A stretch of DNA of 19,043 bases from Luteococcus sp043424415 (GTDB taxonomy: Bacteria > Actinomycetota > Actinomycetes > Propionibacteriales > Propionibacteriaceae), in the NCBI RefSeq assembly GCF_043424415.1, contig NZ_JBHWOO010000074.1, forward strand, positions 1 through 19,043. Reading direction: 5' to 3'. Under the pieces are notes generated by a model. The model made no database searches and was not told the DNA's origin. It saw nothing but the letters and a program-made list of their open reading frames with translations. A program made the position numbers and the translations under genes. This document shows positions 8,011 to 15,142 of this stretch, in pieces (the stretch's first letter is position 1; each line of letters starts with the position of its first letter).

Positions 8011-8948
8011 CCCAGCAGGCATCGATGAGCACTGCGGTTCCGGCCGGGCCGGAGCGGATGAGCAAGCAGGAGCTTGAGAGTCTCAACAAGCCCACCCGAT
8101 CGGGCAAGGACGTGGCCGGCGGCATCGCCTCGCTGCTCGGCATCGCGATGATCATCATCTACTGCATCCTGCCCTTCCTGTGGATGGTGATCAGTTCGCT
8201 GCGCCTGCCCAGCATGGGCCTGAGCACCGATTTCATTCCCAACCCGGTCTCCGTGGAGAACTACAGGATCGTCTTCAACGCGAAGAACAACTTCGTCACC
8301 GCCATTGGCAACTCGATCCTCATCTCGACCGTGACCACCCTGCTGACGTTGTTGTTCGGCATCGTCGCCGCCTATGCACTGGCTCGTCTGCGCTTCAAGG
8401 GCAAGGCTCTCGTGCTGGCCATCATCATTGGCTGCTCGATGTTTCCGGCGATCACGATCCTGGTGCCACTTCTGAAGATGTTCACCGGGAATTACTCGTG
8501 GCTGCCGATCGACTGGATGAACCAGTACCAGGCGGTGATCATCCCGTCGCTGTCCTTCGGTCTGCCGCTGTGCGTGTGGAACCTGACGGCCTTCTTCCGT
8601 CAGCTGCCGGTCGAGCTGGAGCAGGCGGCCATGGTGGACGGGTGCACGCCCATCACCGCCTTCCGCAAGATCATCCTTCCGCTCGCGGCGCCGGGCATCT
8701 TCACGACGGTCATCCTCACCTTCATCGCCGTCTGGAACGAGTACATGTTCGCCATGACCTTCCTGCCCGGCAAGGAGAAGATGACCGCGCCCGTCTCGCT
8801 CGCGGGCTTCACCGGCGACTCGGCCTTCAACATCCCCTACGGCGCGATCATGGCGGCCGGTGTCGTCGTGACGGTTCCGCTGCTCGCCATGGTGCTGCTC
8901 TTCCAGCGACGCATCGTCGCCGGACTGACCGCCGGTGGCGTGAAGTGA
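8007..8948 (+). CDS. Carbohydrate ABC transporter permease, MalG/SugB-like
   Basis: 313 aa. Second permease of the importer, pairing with the MalF-like subunit. Membrane segments include the IASLLGIAMIIIYCILPFLW region (about 45-63), the SILISTVTTLLTLLFGIVAA region, LVLAIIIGCSMFPAITILVP and IFTTVILTFIAVWNEYMFAM. The EAA loop is ELEQAAMVDGCTPITAFRKI followed by ILPLAAPG. The last helix ends in a short RRIVAGLTAGGVK tail, as in MalG-type proteins. The ATG at 8007 overlaps the upstream stop; internal ATGs at 8025 and 8058 could also serve. No ATP-binding protein gene follows, so the transporter probably uses a shared MsiK/MalK/SugC-type ATPase encoded elsewhere. A terminator hairpin follows at 9053. 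Confidence 0.95.
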   Translation: MTQQASMSTAVPAGPERMSKQELESLNKPTRSGKDVAGGIASLLGIAMIIIYCILPFLWMVISSLRLPSMGLSTDFIPNPVSVENYRIVFNAKNNFVTAIGNSILISTVTTLLTLLFGIVAAYALARLRFKGKALVLAIIIGCSMFPAITILVPLLKMFTGNYSWLPIDWMNQYQAVIIPSLSFGLPLCVWNLTAFFRQLPVELEQAAMVDGCTPITAFRKIILPLAAPGIFTTVILTFIAVWNEYMFAMTFLPGKEKMTAPVSLAGFTGDSAFNIPYGAIMAAGVVVTVPLLAMVLLFQRRIVAGLTAGGVK

Positions 8949-9052
8949 CACGTTGTCGGTCCTTGTCCCGCCGAGCTCTGGAGGGCCGGACCGTGCCAAG
9001 GTCAGCGCTCGTGGCGTGGAGTGTCAGCAGGCCCTGATCGCCGCAGCCAGTC

Positions 9053-9084
9053 AAGGGGCGCCCACCGGTGGTGGGCGCTCCTTT
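9053..9084 (+). terminator. Terminator of the sugar transporter operon
   Basis: GCGCCCACC (9058-9066) pairs with GGTGGGCGC (9070-9078) around a GGT loop. The stem can be extended outward by AAGGG/TCCTT (one G-U pair), so the 3' arm runs into a short T-run. Confidence 0.75.
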
Positions 9085-9166
9085 GGCGTTCCGGCCCTGG
9101 ATGGGCAAAGACTGGAGTGCGAGGGACGCAGGACCGTGGTCGGATGGGTCGACCGGGCGTGGCACC

Positions 9167-9172
9167 TACAGT
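9167..9172 (+). promoter_or_regulatory. Candidate -10 box for the leaderless membrane protein gene
   Basis: TACAGT ends 6 nt before the ATG at 9179, so the transcript would start on the start codon. The -35 region is poor and there is no Shine-Dalgarno sequence in front of the ATG. Confidence 0.4.
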
Positions 9173-9178
9173 GGCCCT

Positions 9179-9649
9179 ATGATCCTTCCCACGCACCAGC
9201 GGCTCCGCATCGCCGGTCATGCCTTGCTGGTGGTAACTGTGGCGCTCTCGCTGATGCAGAACCTGGTGCTGAATCCCCTGGCCGCGGTGCCGGGGCATTC
9301 GCTGGGCCAGATTCAGGCCGAGGTGGCGGCAGCCGGCCAGTCCCTGGATACGGGTCTGGTCATCGCCGCCGCGGTCGTCTACCTGGGCTTGGCCACGGCG
9401 CTGCTGGTGAGGACCCGCTCGGCCGTCCTGGCAGCGGTCCTGCTGGCCGGAGTCGCGCCACTGCACTGGTTCTCCTCCTTCGGGCCCGGGATCGCGCTGG
9501 CCGACACTTACGGGATCTCCGGCGCACCGCAGGCGCCATGGGGCTGGCTCGTCATGGCCCTTGCGCTGGCGGGAGGGGGAGTGCTGTTGGCGATGGCCAG
9601 CAGGCCCCGCGCCCCACGATTTGCATCCCCGCAGCACCGGCGCGTATAG
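9179..9649 (+). CDS. Small hydrophobic membrane protein, unrecognised
   Basis: 156 aa, not recognised as a named family. Four hydrophobic segments can be seen: IAGHALLVVTVALSLMQNLV (about 10-29), GLVIAAAVVYLGLATALLV, AVLAAVLLAGVAPLHWF and WLVMALALAGGGVLLAMA. A short extracytoplasmic or cytoplasmic loop with SFGPGIALADTYG precedes the last one, and the chain ends in a basic tail (SRPRAPRFASPQHRRV). This pattern resembles small actinobacterial DUF-type four-helix membrane proteins, but no function can be given. The ATG at 9179 is preferred because a TACAGT -10 box lies 6 nt before it; the reading frame is open further upstream but without a start context. Its last codons overlap the promoter of the following tRNA-Lys gene. 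Confidence 0.65.
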   Translation: MILPTHQRLRIAGHALLVVTVALSLMQNLVLNPLAAVPGHSLGQIQAEVAAAGQSLDTGLVIAAAVVYLGLATALLVRTRSAVLAAVLLAGVAPLHWFSSFGPGIALADTYGISGAPQAPWGWLVMALALAGGGVLLAMASRPRAPRFASPQHRRV

Positions 9650-9650
9650 T
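9621..9650 (+). promoter_or_regulatory. Promoter of tRNA-Lys copy 1
   Basis: TTGCAT (9621-9626), an 18-nt spacer and TATAGT (9645-9650) form a good housekeeping-sigma promoter ending 12 nt before the tRNA. The -10 box overlaps the stop codon (9647-9649) of the membrane protein gene, so the promoter lies within that gene's 3' end. Confidence 0.75.
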
Positions 9651-9662
9651 GATTCAACGCGC

Positions 9663-9738
<76 letters not shown>

Positions 9739-9741
9739 CAC

Positions 9742-9772
9742 GAAGACCCCAGTCCTTGCGGCTGGGGTCTTC
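9742..9772 (+). terminator. Terminator of tRNA-Lys copy 1
   Basis: GAAGACCCCAG (9742-9752) pairs perfectly with CTGGGGTCTTC (9762-9772) around a 9-nt loop, beginning 4 nt after the tRNA CCA. Confidence 0.8.
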
Positions 9773-9799
9773 TGCATGTGCGGGCGCCGAGGCTTCGAT

Positions 9800-9828
9800 T
9801 TGGTGTCCGGGGCGAGGAAGTGTAATGT
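9800..9828 (+). promoter_or_regulatory. Promoter of tRNA-Lys copy 2
   Basis: TTGGTG (9800-9805), a 17-nt spacer and TAATGT (9823-9828), with the tRNA starting 12 nt later. The distance to the tRNA is the same as for copy 1, though the promoter sequence is unrelated. Confidence 0.7.
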
Positions 9829-9840
9829 TTCTTCTCGCGC

Positions 9841-9913
<73 letters not shown>

Positions 9914-9919
9914 CAACAC

Positions 9920-9966
9920 GAATGAGAAGAAGGCCCCGATGAATGGTCGGGGCCTTCTTCTCATTC
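9920..9966. terminator. Bidirectional terminator between tRNA-Lys copy 2 and the aldo/keto reductase
   Basis: A perfect 20-bp inverted repeat (9920-9939 and 9947-9966) with the loop TGAATGG. The arms have a GC-rich inner half (GGCCCCGA) and AT-rich outer half (GAATGAGAAGAA on the 5' arm), so either transcript would end in a T-rich tract. It lies between convergent genes. Confidence 0.85.
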
Positions 9967-9994
9967 CCGGGCCGGTTGGCCTTCCGCAGGGGCG

Positions 9995-10861
9995 TCAGCG
10001 GTCCAGCAGCGCCAGCTCGTCCTCGGTCAGTTCAAGCTCGGCGGCCTTGGCCGAGTCGGTGATCGACTCGGGACGGCTCGCACCGGGGATCGGGATGAGC
10101 TTGCTGCTCTTGGTCATCTCCCAGGCCAGCACCACCTGCTGCGGGCTCACGCCGTGCTCGCGGGCGACTTCACCGAAGACGGCGAAGCGCTCACCGACGG
10201 CCGTCGCGTCGCCCCCGGCGCCGCCCAGCGGGCTCCAGGGCAGGAAGTTGATGCCGTGGTCGTCGCAGTGGGCGAGCTCGTCGGCCGAGCTGCGGAAGCG
10301 CGGCGAGAACTCGTTCTGGACACTCGCCAGCCCGCCCTCGCCGAGGACCTCCTGGGCCACCTCGATCTCCTCGACATTGGCATTGCTGATGCCGATGGCC
10401 TTGACCAGGCCCTCCTTCTGGAAGTCGGCGAAGTGCTGCACCACCTCGCCGTAGACCTTCCAGCGGTCGGGGCGGTGCCACTGGTACAGGTCGATGCAGT
10501 CCACTTCCAGGGCGCGCAGGGAGGCCTCCAGCGCCTTGCGCAGGTAGGCCTTGGAGCCGTCGCGGCCCCAGGTCTCGCCCTCGCCGCGGGTGATGCCGCC
10601 CTTGGTGGCCACCACGATGCCGTCACGGCCTGAGATCCCGCGCAGCGCATCGGCCACCACGCGCTCGTTGTGCCCCATCTGGTCCCAGCTGGGGGCGTAG
10701 ATGTCGGCGGTGTCGAAGAAGGTGATGCCGGCATCCAGCGCCGCGTGGATGGTGGCGCGCGCCTGCTCCGGGCTGGGCTGCGGGTCGCGGGCCATGCTCA
10801 GGGGCATGCACCCCATCCCGATTGCGCTGACGGTGAAGGGGCCGAGCTGTCGAGTCTTCAT
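9995..10861 (-). CDS. Aldo/keto reductase
   Basis: 288 aa, a TIM-barrel NAD(P)H-dependent oxidoreductase acting on aldehydes, ketones or sugars; the substrate cannot be read from sequence. The catalytic set is visible: Asp50 and Tyr55 in ITFFDTADIYAP, Lys87 in VVATKGG and His129 in LYQWHRPD. Other family blocks are AIGMGCMPLS (13-22), the GLVKAIGISN strand, SVQNEFSPRF and the cofactor-binding LIPIPGASRPESI near the C-terminus. The ATG at 10861 has no Shine-Dalgarno but lies 7 nt after a TACGGT -10 box with a TTGGCC -35 at a 17-nt spacing, so the transcript is probably leaderless. A repeat element covers the -35 region. The gene is monocistronic, with a strong terminator beyond its stop. Confidence 0.93.
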   Translation of the reverse strand: MKTRQLGPFTVSAIGMGCMPLSMARDPQPSPEQARATIHAALDAGITFFDTADIYAPSWDQMGHNERVVADALRGISGRDGIVVATKGGITRGEGETWGRDGSKAYLRKALEASLRALEVDCIDLYQWHRPDRWKVYGEVVQHFADFQKEGLVKAIGISNANVEEIEVAQEVLGEGGLASVQNEFSPRFRSSADELAHCDDHGINFLPWSPLGGAGGDATAVGERFAVFGEVAREHGVSPQQVVLAWEMTKSSKLIPIPGASRPESITDSAKAAELELTEDELALLDR

Positions 10862-10868
10862 GGACTCG

Positions 10869-10897
10869 ACCGTAGTGGCTTCGACAGGCTCGGCCAA
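10869..10897 (-). promoter_or_regulatory. Promoter of the aldo/keto reductase gene
   Basis: On the minus strand, TTGGCC (plus positions 10892-10897), a 17-nt spacer and TACGGT (10869-10874). The -10 ends 7 nt before the ATG. The -35 hexamer lies inside the first copy of a 15-bp direct repeat. Confidence 0.55.
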
Positions 10898-10939
10898 CGA
10901 TGTGGGTGGCTCGGCCAACGATCCCTGAGCCTGTCGAAG
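10879..10939. repeat. Compact repeat element with inverted and direct repeats
   Basis: The arms CTTCGACAGGCTC (10879-10891) and GAGCCTGTCGAAG (10927-10939) are perfect 13-bp inverted repeats. Inside and across them, GGCTCGGCCAACGAT occurs twice (10887-10901 and 10908-10922), with a 21-bp period. The CTTCGACAGGCTC arm resembles short dispersed intergenic repeats that I recall from other actinobacterial genomes. It lies between the gatD 3' end and the aldo/keto reductase start and could also act as the gatD terminator. Confidence 0.75.
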
Positions 10940-10943
10940 GGAT

Positions 10944-11678
10944 TCAGAGGCTGCGGGCGTGCTCGATGCGCTGGCGGCGCAACTGGTCGAGCTCGGGTAT
11001 GGGCAGCGGCTCGAGCTGCTCCCCGATGGCCAACTGCAGCAGGTGGTCGGCGAGCTCGGGATTGCGCGCCAGGACCGGCCCGTGCGGGTAGGTGCCGATG
11101 ATGCGGCCGTCGGGGCTGACGGCGCCCTCGGTGCCGCCACCGTCATTGCCCACGCCCACCTCGAGGCTGGCCAGGGCAGTGACGCCGCTGCCGAGGGTGG
11201 TGTGGCCACCATGGTTCTCGAAGCCGGTGATGATGCTCTCGGAGCCGTCGGGGCGCGTCCAGCGGTGCAGCACCTCACCCACCGCACGCACCGGTCCTCG
11301 ACGGGTGGTGACGTCGAGCAGGCCCAGGCCCTCGGTCACCTCGTCGCGGTCCCCGACGGTGAAGGAGTTGCCGCAGACCTGGTAGCCGGCGCACACGGCC
11401 AGCAGCACGCCGCCAGCCTGCAGCCCCTTCGCGAGGCCACCATCGGTGCGGATCGCCTTCAGTGCGCTGATCTGGGCCATGTCCTCGCCGCCACCGAGCA
11501 GGTAGAGCTGTGCGTCGGCAGGCACCGGATCACCGGGCTCGACGACGACGAGCTCCGCCTCGATGCCGCGCATCCGCAGCCGCTGCACGGCCACGGTGGC
11601 ATTGCCCTGGTCGCCGTAGATGCCCAGCAGGCTCTGGTAGACCAGAACGATCTTGACGGGAGTGTGTGCGGGGCTCAT
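10944..11678 (-). CDS. gatD: Lipid II isoglutaminyl synthase, glutaminase subunit GatD
   Basis: 244 aa. A CobB/CobQ-like class I glutamine amidotransferase that supplies ammonia to MurT for amidating the D-glutamate of lipid II to D-isoglutamine. The nucleophile is Cys96 in LLAVCAGYQVCG, and the partner histidine is His199 in IGTYPHGPVLARNP. YLLGGGEDMAQ (about 59-69) and GFENHGGHT (about 152-160) are typical of the GatD group. The N-terminus has the YGDQGNA segment shared by this family. The ATG at 11678 overlaps the murT stop, so the two subunits are made together. The short distance to the downstream repeat suggests that the message ends there. Confidence 0.95.
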   Translation of the reverse strand: MSPAHTPVKIVLVYQSLLGIYGDQGNATVAVQRLRMRGIEAELVVVEPGDPVPADAQLYLLGGGEDMAQISALKAIRTDGGLAKGLQAGGVLLAVCAGYQVCGNSFTVGDRDEVTEGLGLLDVTTRRGPVRAVGEVLHRWTRPDGSESIITGFENHGGHTTLGSGVTALASLEVGVGNDGGGTEGAVSPDGRIIGTYPHGPVLARNPELADHLLQLAIGEQLEPLPIPELDQLRRQRIEHARSL

Positions 11679-12997
11679 GCGAGGCCTCCCAGCTTGCGCA
11701 GCTTCTGGAATGGTGTGTAGGTGCTCAGGACGTCGACCACGACGTCTTCACCGGCCAGCTCCCCGGCCCGGGCGATGGCGGCCGACAGGTCGGGCACCAC
11801 CTCGTGGCCGACGCCGCCATAGGTCAGGCGCACGGCCAGGTCGAGGGCACGCGGGCCCGTGCAGATGACCCGGCGGCCGGCCAGCTGTTCGTAGTCGACG
11901 TCCCACAGCCAGCTGACATCCTTGCCGTCGGCGGCGATCGCGTCGATGGCCAGCACGACGGGGTCGGTGGCGGCCAGCGGCAGGCTCTCGGCCCAGCCGG
12001 CAGGGTTCTTGCTCAGCATCAGCCGTGCCTTCACCGGCCGGCCGGAGGCGGCACCGAAGGTGGCCACGGCATAACGCCCGGCAGGGCTGGTGACCGTCTG
12101 CATGCCGCGCAGCGCCACCTCCGGCTCGATGCCCATCAGTCGGGCGGCGGCCAGCGCACAGGCGGCGTTGGCGCGGTTGAACCGGCCGGGCACCTGCAGG
12201 TCGAGGGTCCACGTGGTCCCGTCGGCCTCGGTGACCTCGTCACCGTGCACGGTGTAGTCGGCGACCGGCTGGGTGAGGGGGCACTCGGGGCAGTCCCAGT
12301 GGCCACGGTCGAGCGACCCTGGAGCGAGAGGGACGCTCGTGTGCCGCAGCACCGCGCCGCAGTTCGGGCACAGCGCGGCGTCCTGGGTCCATCCCGCGCC
12401 GGTGTCGATCCAGACCACCGTGCGCGCGGTCCCGGCGGCCCAGGTGGTGAGCGGGTCGCAGGCATTGGCGACGACCACGGGCCCGTCGGCCCCGGCAGCC
12501 TCCAGTGCGACGCGCCAGCCGCGGCCCAGGCTCTTGATCTCGTGGTTGCGGTCCATCTGGTCGCGGCTGAAGTTCAGCAGCACCAGCACCTCGGGGCGGC
12601 CCTCCGCGATGATGCGGGGCACGATCCGTTCGTCGGTCTCCAGGACGGCGATGCCGGCCTGCGGCGCCTCGGCCAGTGCGGAGGCGACGCCGTGGTACAG
12701 GTTGGCGCCGTCGGCATTGGTGACCACCTGGCGCTGGCCGTCGGGGGTTCCGGCGCGCACGGCGGCGGCCAGCAGGTGTGTAGTGGTGGTCTTGCCATTG
12801 GTGCCGGTGACCGCGGCGATGCGCCGCTCGGCCAGCAACTTGCCCAGCGCCTGCGGGTCGATGCGCATCATCACCTGGCCCCGGATCGAGGCTCCGGAGC
12901 CACGACCGGCCAGACGGGAGGCCAGGGCGGCGGCGCGTCCTGCGGTGGTGGCCAGGCCCAGGCGCAGGTCGGGCCGTGAGGAAGACGTGCGAGACAT
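11675..12997 (-). CDS. murT: Lipid II isoglutaminyl synthase, Mur-ligase-like subunit MurT
   Basis: 440 aa from the ATG at 12997; an ATG at 13006 is an equal alternative and neither has a clear Shine-Dalgarno. The protein is a Mur ligase homologue that uses ATP and ammonia from GatD to amidate lipid II. The P-loop AAVTGTNGKTTTTHLL begins at about residue 61, LNFSRDQMDRNHEI (about 141-154) is the second ligase block, and PGRFNRANAACALAAARL follows. A four-cysteine zinc ribbon (Cys210, Cys213, Cys236, Cys239) interrupts the middle domain, as known for MurT. The C-terminal part (from about residue 300, with LSKNPAGWAESL) is the DUF1727 domain. It is transcribed divergently from the citrate transporter gene. 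Confidence 0.95.
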   Translation of the reverse strand: MSRTSSSRPDLRLGLATTAGRAAALASRLAGRGSGASIRGQVMMRIDPQALGKLLAERRIAAVTGTNGKTTTTHLLAAAVRAGTPDGQRQVVTNADGANLYHGVASALAEAPQAGIAVLETDERIVPRIIAEGRPEVLVLLNFSRDQMDRNHEIKSLGRGWRVALEAAGADGPVVVANACDPLTTWAAGTARTVVWIDTGAGWTQDAALCPNCGAVLRHTSVPLAPGSLDRGHWDCPECPLTQPVADYTVHGDEVTEADGTTWTLDLQVPGRFNRANAACALAAARLMGIEPEVALRGMQTVTSPAGRYAVATFGAASGRPVKARLMLSKNPAGWAESLPLAATDPVVLAIDAIAADGKDVSWLWDVDYEQLAGRRVICTGPRALDLAVRLTYGGVGHEVVPDLSAAIARAGELAGEDVVVDVLSTYTPFQKLRKLGGLA

Positions 12998-13109
12998 GGG
13001 GTCCATTGTGGCACCACGATTTTCCCGAGATGCCCACCTGGACGACTGACCGCATGGTTTTCTGGGGCATCCGGTCAAGTCCTGGCCGTCGCACCGCAGG
13101 AGAACACGA

Positions 13110-14429
13110 ATGATGCTTGCAATCTGGGGCTACCTCATCGTGGTCGTCTTCATGATCCTGATCATGACGAAGAAGGCCACTCCCTTCACGGCCTTGGTCC
13201 TGGTCCCCCTGGTCATCGGCACGCTGGCAGGCTTCGGCCTGCGCATCGGCCCGTACAGCCTCGACGGCATCAAGGCCGTCGCCCCCACCGCGGTGATGCT
13301 GCTGTTCGCCATCCTCTACTTCGGCCTGATGATCACCGCCGGGCTCTTCGACCCACTGGTCCGTTTCATCCTGCGCATCGTCAAGGGTGATCCCCTCAAG
13401 GTGCTGGTCGGCACCGCCATCCTTGCCTCGGTGGTGAGTGTCGATGGCGACGGGAGCACGACCACGATGATCGTGTGTTCCGCCATGATCCCGGTCTACA
13501 AGCGTCTGGGCCTGAAGATGATGGACCTGGCGGTCATCGTCATCCTCGCCAACTCGGTGATGAACCTGCTGCCGTGGGGCGGGCCCACCGCCCGCATCAT
13601 CGCCGCCCTGAACGTGGACGAGGGGGAGCTGCTGCGCCGCATCCTGCCCGGCATGTTCCTGGCCATCATCTGGGTGGTCTGCGTCTCGGTGATCCGCGGG
13701 CTCCAGGAGCGCAAGCGCCTGGGCATCCGCGAGCTCGACGAGGACGACATCGCCCATCTGGACGCCAGCATGTCCCACGACGACGACTACCTGCAGCGAC
13801 CCCGGATGCTGTGGCCCAACTTCCTGCTCACCGCCGTGTTGATGGTGATGCTCGTCTTCGGCGGCATGTACGGCCTGCCGAAGGTGCCGGCCGCGGCGCT
13901 GTTCGAGATCGGCTTCGCGGTCGCCCTGGTGCTGAACTACCACAACGTGAAGGACCAGCAGAAGATCATCGAGATCCATGGCGCCAATGCACTGCAGGTG
14001 GTGACCATGGTGCTGGCCGCCGGCATCTTCATGGGCATGCTCAACGGCTCGGGCATGAGCCAGGCCATCGGGCAGTCGCTGGCCGCCTGGGTGCCCTCCG
14101 CGCTGGGCGGGCAGTGGCCGCTGGTGACCGCCATCGTCTCGGCGCCCGGCACCTTCCTGCTGAGCAATGACGCCTTCTACCTGGGCGTGCTGCCGATCCT
14201 GGCCCAGACCGGCGCCCAGTACGGCTTCAGCCCGATGGAGATCGGCGTCGCCTCCACCGTCGGGCAGGCCTTCCACCTGCTCAGCCCGCTGGTGGGATTC
14301 ATCTACCTGCTGCTCAACCTGACCGGCGTCGACATGGGCGCCTGGCAGCGGCAGGCGGGCAAGTGGGCCTGTGGAACCTTCCTGGTCTTCCTGGTGAGCA
14401 TGTACGTCTTCGGGGGAGTGCCGCTGTGA
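13110..14429 (+). CDS. CitMHS-family citrate/metal transporter
   Basis: 439 aa, an integral membrane protein with about 11-12 hydrophobic segments. It matches the CitMHS family, which imports citrate complexed with Mg2+ or Ca2+ in symport with protons. Recognisable stretches are FTALVLVPLVIGTLAGFG (about 25-42), the SVDGDGSTTTMIVCSAMIP signature (about 110-128), LLPWGGPTARI, VLAAGIFMGMLNGSGM and LSNDAFYLGVLPIL. A charged cytoplasmic loop (RELDEDDIAHLDASMSHDDD) separates the two halves. The ATG at 13110 follows AGGAG at 13098-13102 with 7-nt spacing; a second ATG is the next codon. The 112-nt gap to murT holds no clear promoter that I can assign. The metal ion and exact substrate are not readable. 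Confidence 0.9.
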   Translation: MMLAIWGYLIVVVFMILIMTKKATPFTALVLVPLVIGTLAGFGLRIGPYSLDGIKAVAPTAVMLLFAILYFGLMITAGLFDPLVRFILRIVKGDPLKVLVGTAILASVVSVDGDGSTTTMIVCSAMIPVYKRLGLKMMDLAVIVILANSVMNLLPWGGPTARIIAALNVDEGELLRRILPGMFLAIIWVVCVSVIRGLQERKRLGIRELDEDDIAHLDASMSHDDDYLQRPRMLWPNFLLTAVLMVMLVFGGMYGLPKVPAAALFEIGFAVALVLNYHNVKDQQKIIEIHGANALQVVTMVLAAGIFMGMLNGSGMSQAIGQSLAAWVPSALGGQWPLVTAIVSAPGTFLLSNDAFYLGVLPILAQTGAQYGFSPMEIGVASTVGQAFHLLSPLVGFIYLLLNLTGVDMGAWQRQAGKWACGTFLVFLVSMYVFGGVPL

Positions 14430-14443
14430 TCCGACCGCAATCC

Positions 14444-14472
14444 CTGCCAGTGTCGGTGGCGCTGGTTAGGGT
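14444..14472 (+). promoter_or_regulatory. Promoter of the leaderless cupin gene
   Basis: CTGCCA (14444-14449), a 17-nt spacer and TAGGGT (14467-14472). Six nucleotides separate the -10 from the ATG at 14479, so the transcript would begin on the start codon. Confidence 0.55.
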
Positions 14473-14478
14473 GGGGCC

Positions 14479-14952
14479 ATGGTGACTGACAACGGACCCC
14501 AGCCCAATGTCTTCGACATCGAGACGGAGACCAGGCAGAACGAGAACTACCGCACGGTGGCCTGGAGCGGCAAGTACCTCCAGGTGACCCTGATGAGCAT
14601 CAAGCCCGGTGAGGACATCGGCCTCGAGGTGCATCACGACACCGACCAGTTCCTGCGACTCGACGCGGGCAAGGGCAAGGTGCAGATGGGCCCGTCGAAG
14701 GACGAGTTGACCTTCGAGCAGGAGGTCAGCGACGGATGGAGCATCCAGGTCCCGGCCGGCACCTGGCACAACGTCACCAACATCGGTGACGAGCCGATGC
14801 AGGTCTACGCCATCTACGCCCCGGTGCACCACGCGGCCGGAGTCGTCCACACCGACTTCGCCGACGCCGAGGCGCAGGAGGAGGCCGGCAAGGACGAGCC
14901 GCCGAGCTGGAGCATCCAGCCCGAACAGTCGCGCTCCGACGAGACCGCCTGA
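14479..14952 (+). CDS. Single-domain cupin protein
   Basis: 157 aa. A small beta-barrel protein of the cupin superfamily. The first cupin motif is visible as PGEDIGLEVHHDTDQFLRLDAGKGKV (about 43-68, in adjoining blocks), with His/His/Gln as possible metal ligands, and the second as VPAGTWHNVTNIGDEPMQVYAIY (two blocks), with the conserved histidine in TWHNV. A C-terminal tail of about 30 residues is rich in E, D and P. The fold is clear but the reaction is not; such proteins can be isomerases, dioxygenases or ligand-binding proteins. The ATG at 14479 is 49 nt after the transporter stop but has its own promoter and no Shine-Dalgarno. A strong terminator follows. Confidence 0.85.
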   Translation: MVTDNGPQPNVFDIETETRQNENYRTVAWSGKYLQVTLMSIKPGEDIGLEVHHDTDQFLRLDAGKGKVQMGPSKDELTFEQEVSDGWSIQVPAGTWHNVTNIGDEPMQVYAIYAPVHHAAGVVHTDFADAEAQEEAGKDEPPSWSIQPEQSRSDETA

Positions 14953-14975
14953 GCGCTCCCGACGAAGCACTGACC

Positions 14976-15007
14976 ACGATGCCGCCCGGCCTGCCGGGCG
15001 GCATCGT
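14976..15007 (+). terminator. Terminator after the cupin gene
   Basis: CGATGCCGCCCGGC (14977-14990) pairs with GCCGGGCGGCATCG (14993-15006), and A14976-T15007 extends the stem. The loop is very short (CT, or 4 nt if the top pair opens). Confidence 0.75.
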
Positions 15008-15142
15008 CGCGTCGTGGGAGCCTTCGGTCGACCCCGCCCACAATGGTAAAACCACACGATGTTACGGTGGCTGAAAGCTTCGCCGGGGGTCTTCGGTGGT
15101 GTCTGGAGACCGTTCGGCGACGATGACGAGCAGGAGGTCTCA

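Larger units (their letters stand above)
8949..9178. other. Intergenic region after the ABC operon
   Basis: About 230 bp with no supported gene. It contains the operon terminator (9053-9084) and, at its right end, the candidate -10 of the following leaderless gene. I see nothing else structured in it. Confidence 0.6.

Noticed and set aside
10879..10939. A minimal CRISPR array or transposon end pair
   Set aside because: There are only two 15-bp repeats with a 6-bp gap and no cas or transposase gene nearby.
12240..14276. A 678-codon minus-strand frame spanning the citrate transporter and the murT 5' half
   Set aside because: It is rich in H, Q, D and G with no recognisable domain, and overlaps two well-supported genes in other frames.
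15059..15142. An upstream N-terminal extension of SdhC starting at ATG 15059
   Set aside because: AGGAGG lies directly before ATG 15143, and the extra residues look like untranslated leader rather than a conserved domain.
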